From Acidobacteriota bacterium (GTDB lineage Bacteria; Acidobacteriota; Thermoanaerobaculia; UBA5066): a stretch of 5,813 bases of DNA. The stretch is from contig JAEUQS010000092.1 of assembly GCA_016789625.1 (NCBI GenBank), forward strand, positions 1 through 5,813, given 5' to 3'. The notes under the pieces are model-generated. The model was not told the origin of the DNA. It did no database searches and saw only the letters and a list, made by a program, of their open reading frames with translations. Position 1 is the first letter of the stretch. Every line of letters starts with the position of its first letter. Both the position numbers and the translations under genes were made by a program. Below are positions 1 through 5,813 of the stretch, in pieces.

Positions 1-35
1 TATGGGTTTCCAGACCTTCCGCTGCGCTCGCCTAC

Positions 36-3000
36 TTAGCAGACGCGGTTGCGGCCGGCCTTCTTCGCTGAGTAGAGCGCCTCGTCGGCGCTCGCCACGA
101 GCTCCTGCGCGGTGCCGCCGTCGCGGGGGTGGAACGTCGCCACGCCGAAGCTGGCGGTGACGATGCCCAGCGGGGAAGCGGGATGCGGCATCTTCAGGGC
201 CTCGAGCCGCGCGCGCATCGTCTCGGCCACCTGGAACGCCGCTTCCTCGGGGGCGCCGGGCAGCAGCACGCCGAACTCCTCGCCCCCGAAGCGCGCCGCG
301 AGGTCGCCGCTCCGCCGCGCGTTCTCGGCCAGGACCTCGGCCACCTTGCGGAGACACACGTCGCCCTCCTGATGGCCGAGCGAGTCGTTGAGCTTCTTGA
401 AGTGATCGATGTCGGCCAGGACGAACGAGATGGGCGTGCCCGCGCGGAACGCTCGGTTCCACTCCTGGGCGAGCATGTCGTCGAGGTGCCGCCGGTTGGC
501 GACCCCGGTGAGCCCGTCGCGGTACGAGAGCGTCGTGAGCCTCTCGTTCGCCTCGCCGAGCGCGCGGTTGCGCTCCTCGAGCGCGGCGCGCGCCTTCCCG
601 AGCTCGGTCACCGCTGCGGCCAGCTCGTCGGTGCGCTCGGCCACGCGGCGGGCGAGGTCGGCGTTCCGCTGGCGCAGCGCGCGGTCCCTGAGCAGGAGCC
701 CCCAGCGCACGAGGAGCCCGAGCCCGAGGGCCCAGGCGAGAAGGGCCCACCAGGTGCGATACCAGGGAGGCAACACCCGGAAGCCGATTGCGGTCTCTCC
801 CGACGCGCCGGAGCCGGACGCGGTGTCTTCGGCTCTCACGCGGAACACGTAGCGGCCCTCCGCGAGGTTCGTGTATTCGCGCACGGGCTCCTCGGTGGGC
901 AGCGACCAGGTGTCGTCGGCCCCCTCGAGGCGATACCGATATCGGATTCCGGCACGGGGCTCGAACCGCGCGGTCGCGCATTCGAAACGCATGCGTGAGG
1001 CGGCCCCGGCCGCGAGCGGCCGCTCGAGCGCCGCGATCCGGCCGTCGCCGCCGTAGAGCACGCGCCCGTTCGCCTCGACCCGCCGGATGAGCGGCACGGG
1101 GGCCTCCCGCTCGGGCGGCTCCCCGCTGCCGTCGTAGCGGAAAAGGCCCTCCTCGTTGCCGAACCACATCTCGCCGTCGGGCGTCGCGACGAGCATCTGC
1201 ACGTCCCGCCCGGGCGCGTCGCGAAGGAGACGGTCGTCCAGCCGGTACGTGCCGTCCTCCCGCCTCGTGAGGAGCGAAGGGGGCGCGGTGTTGACCCAGA
1301 TCTCGCCCGGTCGCCCCTCACCCACCGAGAAGTAGTAGCGCCCGCGCAGCAGCCCGGTGATTCCGTTCTCCGGGACGAGCGTGCTCGAGGTGGGGTCCAC
1401 GAAGTGGACCCGGCCCTCCGAGCCGATGGCGGAAGCCGCGAGGAGCCGCCCGTCCACGAGGGCCACGTAGCTCTCCTCGGCGCCGCCGAGAGCCGTGACG
1501 CGCGGCTTCCCCAGCGGGCCCGGCCGGATCGGAGGCTGGAACGAGATCCGCAGGACCCCGCTGAACACGGTTCCCAGGAAGAGCTCGCCCTCGGAGGTCT
1601 CGGCAATGGAGCGCACGAGGGCCTTCACCCCCGGCAGGCGGTCCTCCACCTCGATGCGGGAGCCGCTGCGCTTGAGCACGAGAAGGCCATCGCGATGGCC
1701 GACCCAGACGCGCGACGGGTCGTTGCGGGACGCCGTGAGAGCGTACGACCGCAGGCCCTCGGTCCCCGCCACGGGGATGGCTCCTTCGGGGGAGACCTCG
1801 AGCACACCGCGGGCCGAGCCCGCGAGAAGCCTGTCGCCGAACACGAGCAGCGTGTACTGCGCCCAGCCGGCCCCCGGAACCGGACGGAACGTCCCGCGAC
1901 CCGACTCGGCGGGCACCCACACGAAGAGGCCGGCCGAAGAGCCCGCGAACAGCCGTCCCTTGTGCCGCGCCACCCCGAGGACGTTTCCGCGGAGCCCGTT
2001 GCGTTCGTCGAACTGGGTGACCCGGGTGCCGAGGTCGAGCCGTGCCAGCCCGCTGCTCCTGAGAATCAGCCAGAGAGCGCCGTCCCGCGCGAGGCGCGCG
2101 GAGAAGACGTCCGGATCGGGCAGACCGGAATCGGCGTCGAAGAGCTCGTCGATCGTGAGATCGCTCTTCAGGATCGCGAAACCCGCTCGCCGGGTGGTGA
2201 AGAGGAAGCGGCCGTCCGGGAGCGCGAGCCCGAGAGCGACCTCGGAGGCGACGAGCCAGCGTGAGGTCTCCGGCGCGACCGGTGTGCCGCGTCCGCCTTC
2301 GAGGAGCAGCAGACCCTGCTGCGGGTCGGCGGCCAGCAGCGTTCCCTCGGGTTTTCCGGACTCCGATCCCGCCCCGCGGGCGACCGGCAGCAGGGCCACG
2401 AGCGCACGGCCCGGCAGACGGTCGCCCGGCAGAGGCTCGAGCGTGCCGTGCGTGAGGCGCAGGAGCCCCTCGCGCGTCACGAAGACGACCTGGCCGTTCA
2501 CGAGGAAGGCCTTCTGGAATGCGTCCCCGGCCGGGGCCGGAAGGACCTTCACGGACGTTCCGGACGCCTCGTCCCAGAGGAACGCGTGGCTCTCCGAAAC
2601 GAACACGAAACCCTCGGCCGTCGCGAACGTGCCGCGGATCTCGGGCAGCGGCTGAAGGGCCTTCGGCAACCGGTCGAGGAGCGACACGTAGCGGAGCGTG
2701 TGGGTTTCGTCGGGGGCCAGATAGCCCAGCTCGCCGAACGCTCCCACCGCGACGCGCCCGCTCGCGGAGACCGCGAGGCTGTAGACGGCCGAGCCGTTCG
2801 GGGTGGGAATCTGCCGCCACTTCACCCCGTCGAACTCGAGGACCCCCGAGAGGTTCGCGACGTACACGACGCCGCGCGGGTCCTCGACGCTCTCCCAGGA
2901 CTGCACGGGCGCCCCGGTGTCCGCGGGGCCGAAGACGCGGATGATGCGGGTGCCCTTCTCGGCCGCGGAGGCCATCGCCGTCCCGCACACGAGCAGCGCG

Positions 3001-3104
3001 GCCGCGAGGGCCGCCCACAGGAGGCCGGGAATCCCGGAGGGATTCCTTGGCGGTCCTTCCGGACCGCAGGGGAACGCGCGAGGACGGTCGATCGCGTGGA
3101 GCAC
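36..3104 (-). CDS. Membrane-bound propeller/Y_Y_Y sensor diguanylate cyclase (GGDEF)
   Basis: Predicted one-component sensor that makes cyclic di-GMP from two GTP. An extended N-terminus leads to a signal-peptide-like hydrophobic stretch (about residues 27-47, AxA-type end at 45-47). A periplasmic propeller region follows (about 55-690) with 14 blade-like 'G-x-L-W-x-G' strands; the position aligned to the blade Trp falls at 81, 119, 168, 207, 257, 301, 345, 386, 427, 467, 509, 555, 603 and 647. Next come a Y_Y_Y domain (705-778, RYRYRLEG and REYTNLAEGRYVFRVRA), one membrane helix (about 785-805), a coiled coil (about 806-858) and a C-terminal GGDEF domain. The GGDEF domain keeps DGLTGVANRR (863-872), DIDHF (898-902), the RSGD inhibitory site (931-934) and GGEEF (940-944), so it should be active. 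Only four of the 14 blades keep Trp, so the propeller is diverged. The start is GTG at 3104; no in-frame ATG precedes the signal peptide, and the site before it (GGCGGA) is a weak ribosome site. Stop is TAA. The domain calls are firm; the ligand is unknown. Confidence 0.95.
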   Translation of the reverse strand: MLHAIDRPRAFPCGPEGPPRNPSGIPGLLWAALAAALLVCGTAMASAAEKGTRIIRVFGPADTGAPVQSWESVEDPRGVVYVANLSGVLEFDGVKWRQIPTPNGSAVYSLAVSASGRVAVGAFGELGYLAPDETHTLRYVSLLDRLPKALQPLPEIRGTFATAEGFVFVSESHAFLWDEASGTSVKVLPAPAGDAFQKAFLVNGQVVFVTREGLLRLTHGTLEPLPGDRLPGRALVALLPVARGAGSESGKPEGTLLAADPQQGLLLLEGGRGTPVAPETSRWLVASEVALGLALPDGRFLFTTRRAGFAILKSDLTIDELFDADSGLPDPDVFSARLARDGALWLILRSSGLARLDLGTRVTQFDERNGLRGNVLGVARHKGRLFAGSSAGLFVWVPAESGRGTFRPVPGAGWAQYTLLVFGDRLLAGSARGVLEVSPEGAIPVAGTEGLRSYALTASRNDPSRVWVGHRDGLLVLKRSGSRIEVEDRLPGVKALVRSIAETSEGELFLGTVFSGVLRISFQPPIRPGPLGKPRVTALGGAEESYVALVDGRLLAASAIGSEGRVHFVDPTSSTLVPENGITGLLRGRYYFSVGEGRPGEIWVNTAPPSLLTRREDGTYRLDDRLLRDAPGRDVQMLVATPDGEMWFGNEEGLFRYDGSGEPPEREAPVPLIRRVEANGRVLYGGDGRIAALERPLAAGAASRMRFECATARFEPRAGIRYRYRLEGADDTWSLPTEEPVREYTNLAEGRYVFRVRAEDTASGSGASGETAIGFRVLPPWYRTWWALLAWALGLGLLVRWGLLLRDRALRQRNADLARRVAERTDELAAAVTELGKARAALEERNRALGEANERLTTLSYRDGLTGVANRRHLDDMLAQEWNRAFRAGTPISFVLADIDHFKKLNDSLGHQEGDVCLRKVAEVLAENARRSGDLAARFGGEEFGVLLPGAPEEAAFQVAETMRARLEALKMPHPASPLGIVTASFGVATFHPRDGGTAQELVASADEALYSAKKAGRNRVC
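39..527 (-). other. Intact GGDEF catalytic domain with RxxD I-site (encoded region)
   Basis: This part of the minus-strand gene encodes residues 860-1022. The GGEEF signature lies at bases 273-287. The RSGD motif ends exactly five residues before GGEEF, which is the known spacing of the c-di-GMP product-inhibition site. The two aspartates of DIDHF (898 and 900), followed by the KKLND and GHQEGD segments, match the metal- and GTP-binding parts of active diguanylate cyclases. The domain ends in the usual ADEALYSAKKAGRNRV helix close to the stop codon, so no EAL or other output domain follows. Activity is inferred from motifs only. Confidence 0.93.
3028..3046. repeat. Perfect 8-bp inverted repeat, 3-base loop
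   Basis: GGAATCCC (3028-3035) and GGGATTCC (3039-3046) are perfect reverse complements around the spacer GGA. The repeat lies inside the minus-strand gene, over codons 20-26, just before the hydrophobic core of the signal peptide. In the minus-strand mRNA it would fold into a short strong hairpin three bases downstream of a second one. There is no T-run, so it is not a typical intrinsic terminator. A role as operator, mRNA structure or chance palindrome cannot be told apart from sequence alone. Confidence 0.75.
3050..3067. repeat. Perfect 7-bp inverted repeat; GNRA-type loop in minus-strand mRNA
   Basis: GCGGTCC (3050-3056) and GGACCGC (3061-3067) are perfect reverse complements around TTCC. 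Read in the minus-strand transcript the loop is GGAA, which fits the GNRA tetraloop class and would make a very stable hairpin. It spans codons 13-18 of the minus-strand gene, about 37 bases after its GTG start. It sits immediately next to the 3028-3046 repeat, so the early mRNA could carry two stacked hairpins. The structure is seen in the sequence; any regulatory role is inference. Confidence 0.75.
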
Positions 3105-3115
3105 GGGTCCGCCGC

Positions 3116-3121
3116 AGTTTA
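3116..3121 (-). promoter_or_regulatory. Weak -10-like TAAACT for the minus-strand gene
   Basis: On the minus strand this reads TAAACT, which fits the loose TANNNT form of a -10 box. It ends 11 bases before the GTG start at 3104, so the transcript would have a leader of only a few bases. No convincing -35 is seen at the expected distance, which would fall within the start of the plus-strand gene. The call rests mostly on its place in the AT-rich island of an otherwise GC-rich region. Confidence 0.2.
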
Positions 3122-3127
3122 GGTCCG

Positions 3128-3133
3128 TAATAT
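3128..3133 (+). promoter_or_regulatory. Candidate -10 box TAATAT placed for leaderless transcription
   Basis: TAATAT lies six bases (GTGCTC) before the ATG at 3140, which puts the expected transcription start on or next to the A of the start codon. No good Shine-Dalgarno is present at normal spacing; the nearest purine patch (AGG at 3121-3123) is 16 bases away. Both facts suit a leaderless mRNA. No TTGACA-like -35 is visible about 17 bases upstream. The surrounding 21 bases (3116-3136) hold 13 A/T, unlike the flanking DNA. Confidence 0.35.
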
Positions 3134-3139
3134 GTGCTC

Positions 3140-5813
3140 ATGCGTCTCCGGGTCGCGGCCCTGGTTCTTGCTCTCGGGCTTTCGAGGGGCGCCCGGGCCC
3201 TGGATCCCGAGCGCCCTCTCGCGCAGTACGGGCAGGACGTCTGGCAAACGGAGCAGGGCCTGCCGCAGGACCGCGTGAACGCGCTCCACACCTCGCGGGA
3301 CGGATACCTGTGGCTGGGAACGATGTCGGGCCTCGCGCGGTTCGACGGCGTGCGCTTCGTGCGGTTCGACCGCATCTCGCTGCCCGGCCTCACCGACAAC
3401 CGCATCCGCGCGATCGCCGAGACGGGCACGGGAACTCTGTGGGTCGCCGCCGAGAAGGGCGTGACCCGCATCGAGGGCGGCGTGGCGACGCCGTTCGGCA
3501 GGGCGCAGGGCCTCTCCGACGACGTCGTGTGGGCGCTTCTCCCCGAGCCCGACGGGGCTGTGTGGGTGGGCACCGAGTCGGGCCTCGACCGCATCGCGAA
3601 GGACGGCACCGTGAAATCGCTCGGCACGCGCGACGGGCTCTCGAGCGTCCGCATCCTGGCGCTGGGGCGCGGGCGGGACGGCAGCCTCCTCGTGGGCACG
3701 AACGGCGGCGGCCTGAACGTTCTCCGGAACGGAGCCGTGACGGTGTACGGCGTGCGCGACGGCCTTCCCTCCGAGCAGATCTCGGCCGTGCTCGAGGACC
3801 GCGGCGGAACGCTCTGGGCCGGCACGTACGACGGGAGGTTCGCCCGCTGGGACGGCACGCGCTTCGTGCCCGTGCCGCTCCCGCTCTCGGGGTTCCGCAT
3901 CGCCGCGCTCCTCGAGGATCGCGACGGAAGCCTCTGGGTGGGCGGGCCGGGCCTCACGAGAATCAGCGGGAATCGCGTCGAGACCCTCACCGAAGCGCAG
4001 GGCCTCTCGAGCAACCAGGTCCTCGCGCTGGCCGAGGACGCCGAGGGCAGCCTCTTCGTCGGCACGCACGGCGGCGGCCTCAACCGCCTGCGCGACGGGA
4101 AGTTCTCGGGCGTCTCGAAGAAGGACGGCCTCGCGCATCCCTTCGTGAAATCGATATCGGGTACGGCGGACCGCGTGTACGTGGGGACGTACGGTGGCGG
4201 GCTCGACGAGCTTTCCGCCGCGACGGGCCAGGTCCTCTCGAATCTCTCGACGAAGCAGGGCCTCGCCGCGGACCTCGTTCGCACGATCCTCCCCGCGAAG
4301 GACGGCTCCCTCTGGATCGGCACCACGAACGGCCTCTCCCGGCGGCTCGCGGACGGAAAGCTCGTGACCTACGGAGCCGCCGACGGGCTTCTCTCGCCCT
4401 CGATCAACGCGCTCCTCGAGGACCGCGCCGGCCGCGTGTGGGCCACGACCGGAGGCGGGCTCCACCGCTTCGAGAACGGGCGCTTCGTGTCGCTCACGGG
4501 CCGGGACGGCCTGCCGAGCGATCAGCTCGGGCCCGTTTTCGAGGATCGGCAGGGCGCGATCTGGGTGGGCTCATACGGGGCGGGCCTCGCGCGCATCGCG
4601 GGCGGAGCCATCACGGTCTTCGCCGAGAAGGAAGGGCTCCGCGGGCTCACCGTCCTCTCGATCCACGAGGACGAGGCGGACGAAGCCCTCTGGTTCGGCA
4701 CGTCCGACGGCGGCCTGCACCGGCTGAAGGACGGCAAGGTCGCGGCGGTCACCTCGCGCGAGGGGCTCCACGACGATGGCGTCTTCCAGATCCTCGAAGC
4801 GGGCGGCAGCTTCTGGCTCTCGAGCAACGGTGGTGTTTTCCGCATCGCCAGGGACGACCTCGAGGCCGTTCTGTCGGGCAAGAGGCCTCGGCTCACGAAG
4901 ACCTCGGTCTTCGGCGCGGCCGACGGCATGCCGAGCCGGCAGTGCAGCGGCGGCTCGGTGCCCAACGCGTGGAAGGGGCCCGACGGGAGGCTCTGGTTCG
5001 CGACCACGAAGGGCGTCGCCGTGATCGACCCCGCGCGCATCCCTCAGAACACGACGCCGCCCCCGGTCGTCATCGAGGAGGCGATCGCCGCGGGGCGCGT
5101 GTTCCCGCGGGGCGTGCCCGTCGACGTGCCGCCGGGCGACGGCCGGCTCGAGATCCGCTATGCCGCGCTCTCGTTCCTGGGCACCGACCGCGTGCTCTTC
5201 CGCTACCGGCTCGAAGGCTTCGAGGAGGCCACGACCGAAGCCGGCACGCGGCGCACGGCCTACTACACGAACGTGCCGCCGGGCCGCTACACGTTCCGGG
5301 TCTCGGCCTGCAACTCCGACGGCGTGTGGAACGAAACGGGCGCGACGCTCGGCGTCGTGCTCGCGCCGCGCCTGTACCAGCGCCGCGGGTTCCTCGTCGC
5401 GCTCGTCGCGCTCGCCGTGGCGGGAGCCTTCCTCGTCCACCGCATGCGGGTTTCGCAGCTCGTGGCGCGGGGCCGGGAGCTGGACGCCAAGGTCGTGGAG
5501 AAGACGCAGGGGCTCGTGGTGGAAAAGGAGCGGGCCGAGGCCGCGCGGCGGGAGTCCGACGCGCTTCGCGCCGAGGCCGAGGCGCGCCGCGAGGAGCTCG
5601 CGAGGAAGAACCGGGAGCTCCACCGCGCGAACCTGTCGCTGGAACGCGCGAACCAGAAGCTCCGGGAGCTGTCGTATCTCGACGAGCCGACCGGCCTCGC
5701 GAACCTCCGGCACTTCGAGGAATCGCTCGAGGAGGAGTGGCGGCGCGGCCTGCGGTCGGGAACCGCGCTCGGCCTCCTCGTGCTTTCGCTCCCCGGCCTT
5801 CCGGCGCTCGTCG
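3140..5813 (+). CDS. Propeller/Y_Y_Y membrane sensor with divergent GGDEF domain (3' end outside window)
   Basis: Second sensor of the same design; 891 codons are visible with no stop. Residues 1-20 form a signal peptide (MRLR, short hydrophobic core, ARA cut). The mature protein opens with the family-typical DVWQTEQGLPQDRVNAL and DGYLWLGT. Fourteen propeller blades follow, with the blade aromatic at 58, 101, 142, 184, 226, 266, 306, 347, 392, 434, 475, 518, 559 and 619. The late block GMPSRQCSGG (596-605) to RLWFATTKGVAVIDP is also typical of the family. Then come a Y_Y_Y domain (about 640-742; FRYRLEGF, AYYTNVPPGRYTFRV), one membrane helix (about 751-767), a long coiled coil (768-845) and the start of a GGDEF domain (from about 846). 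Where an active enzyme has DIDHF, this one reads SLPGL (883-887), so it is probably not a working cyclase. The ATG at 3140 is chosen because it gives a clean signal peptide; the ATG at 3132 is in another frame. It is divergent from the minus-strand gene, 35 bp away. Ligand unknown. Confidence 0.95.
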   Translation, partial: MRLRVAALVLALGLSRGARALDPERPLAQYGQDVWQTEQGLPQDRVNALHTSRDGYLWLGTMSGLARFDGVRFVRFDRISLPGLTDNRIRAIAETGTGTLWVAAEKGVTRIEGGVATPFGRAQGLSDDVVWALLPEPDGAVWVGTESGLDRIAKDGTVKSLGTRDGLSSVRILALGRGRDGSLLVGTNGGGLNVLRNGAVTVYGVRDGLPSEQISAVLEDRGGTLWAGTYDGRFARWDGTRFVPVPLPLSGFRIAALLEDRDGSLWVGGPGLTRISGNRVETLTEAQGLSSNQVLALAEDAEGSLFVGTHGGGLNRLRDGKFSGVSKKDGLAHPFVKSISGTADRVYVGTYGGGLDELSAATGQVLSNLSTKQGLAADLVRTILPAKDGSLWIGTTNGLSRRLADGKLVTYGAADGLLSPSINALLEDRAGRVWATTGGGLHRFENGRFVSLTGRDGLPSDQLGPVFEDRQGAIWVGSYGAGLARIAGGAITVFAEKEGLRGLTVLSIHEDEADEALWFGTSDGGLHRLKDGKVAAVTSREGLHDDGVFQILEAGGSFWLSSNGGVFRIARDDLEAVLSGKRPRLTKTSVFGAADGMPSRQCSGGSVPNAWKGPDGRLWFATTKGVAVIDPARIPQNTTPPPVVIEEAIAAGRVFPRGVPVDVPPGDGRLEIRYAALSFLGTDRVLFRYRLEGFEEATTEAGTRRTAYYTNVPPGRYTFRVSACNSDGVWNETGATLGVVLAPRLYQRRGFLVALVALAVAGAFLVHRMRVSQLVARGRELDAKVVEKTQGLVVEKERAEAARRESDALRAEAEARREELARKNRELHRANLSLERANQKLRELSYLDEPTGLANLRHFEESLEEEWRRGLRSGTALGLLVLSLPGLPALV
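3311..4996 (+). repeat. Coding repeat: 14 propeller-blade units of about 40-45 codons
   Basis: Within the plus-strand gene a unit of about 125 bases recurs 14 times, each giving a 'DGLxxxxVxxIxEDxxGxLWxGTxGGGLxRxxxG' type segment. Distances between successive blade aromatics are 43, 41, 42, 42, 40, 40, 41, 45, 42, 41, 43, 41 and 60 residues. Only the last step is long, because of the GMPSRQCSGG insertion. Some DNA echoes remain, for example CTCGAGGA(C/T)CGCG near 3791, 3911 and 4421. Fourteen units fit two seven-bladed propellers, as known for periplasmic sensors of hybrid two-component systems. Confidence 0.85.
5675..5813 (+). other. Start of a degenerate GGDEF domain (cut by window end)
   Basis: Residues 846-891 align without gaps to residues 861-906 of the minus-strand protein. 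Conserved points are Y846, D848, TGLAN (851-855), RH (857-858), EW (866-867) and GT (874-875). Changed points are Leu to Pro850 in the DxLTG motif, the first Arg of NRR to Leu856, and DIDHFKKLN to SLPGLPALV (883-891). The first Asp of DID is a metal ligand in known diguanylate cyclases, and it is Ser here (codon 5786-5788). The GGDEF signature itself lies beyond the window, so the full extent of decay cannot be seen. Confidence 0.8.

Noticed and set aside
1..35. Possible terminator after the minus-strand gene
   Set aside because: No stem with a T-run is seen in the 35 bases available; a terminator may lie outside the window.
1393..1411. Perfect inverted repeat GGGTCCAC-GAA-GTGGACCC
   Set aside because: It lies deep in the propeller coding region, where it encodes RVHFVDP. 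Such short palindromes arise by chance in GC-rich coding DNA and nothing near it suggests regulation.
1495..2655. Plus-strand open frame of 386 codons within the minus-strand gene
   Set aside because: Ser/Arg/Pro-rich shadow of the propeller coding sequence, with no recognisable motif.
2982..2993. Possible lipobox LLVC at residues 37-40 of the minus-strand protein
   Set aside because: Position -1 is Val instead of Gly, Ala or Ser, and an AxA cleavage site follows a few residues later, so a lipoprotein is unlikely.
3132..3278. Small plus-strand frame from the ATG at 3132 (48 codons)
   Set aside because: It is out of frame with the real gene, ends at TGA 3276-3278, and its product has no convincing features. 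The ATG at 3140 gives a proper signal peptide.
1318..4326. Open frame of about 1000 codons on the minus strand crossing both genes and the intergenic gap
   Set aside because: It runs antisense to the plus-strand gene and out of frame with the minus-strand gene. Its product is Arg/Pro/Ser-rich with no recognisable domain. It is explained by high GC and few stop codons.
3119..4465. Minus-strand open frame of 448 codons antisense to the plus-strand propeller
   Set aside because: Its apparent repeats only mirror the blade repeats of the real gene; composition is Ala/Arg/Glu-rich and no family is recognisable.
4571..5713. Minus-strand open frame of 380 codons antisense to the plus-strand gene
   Set aside because: It overlaps the firmly identified Y_Y_Y, membrane and coiled-coil coding region and has no domain of its own.

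Overview
The window is strongly GC-rich (roughly 70 % by eye), with G or C favoured at third codon positions and tight packing. It holds two large, divergently transcribed genes and almost nothing else. No RNA gene, CRISPR array, insertion sequence or integration site is visible. The architecture (tandem 'two-component regulator' propellers, a Y_Y_Y domain, a membrane helix, a coiled coil and a GGDEF domain) is common in Acidobacteriota, Xanthomonadaceae and other high-GC Gram-negative groups. An acidobacterium-like or related soil bacterium is my guess; the sequence does not settle it.

Layout: positions 1-35 are non-coding tail with no clear terminator. Positions 36-3104 (minus strand) encode a complete 1022-residue membrane sensor with an intact GGDEF diguanylate cyclase domain. 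Positions 3105-3139 are a 35-bp intergenic gap containing a small AT-rich island that must serve both genes. From 3140 to the window end (plus strand) runs a second sensor of the same architecture. Its 891 visible residues stop inside the GGDEF domain because the window ends, not because of a stop codon.

Working together: both proteins should place a double seven-bladed propeller plus a Y_Y_Y domain in the periplasm and send a signal through one membrane helix and a coiled coil to a cytoplasmic GGDEF module. The minus-strand protein has every motif needed to make cyclic di-GMP, including the RxxD product-inhibition site. The visible start of the plus-strand GGDEF domain has lost the metal-binding aspartate motif, so it looks catalytically dead or divergent. 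Its coiled coil is also exactly 21 residues (three heptads) longer than its neighbour's. The pair may therefore be an active/degenerate sensor couple, but that is inference. The ligand is unknown, and no transporter, hydrolase or c-di-GMP effector gene lies in the window.

Other points: two perfect inverted repeats sit back to back in the first 26 codons of the minus-strand gene, and a TAATAT box lies six bases from the plus-strand ATG, a layout that suits leaderless transcription.
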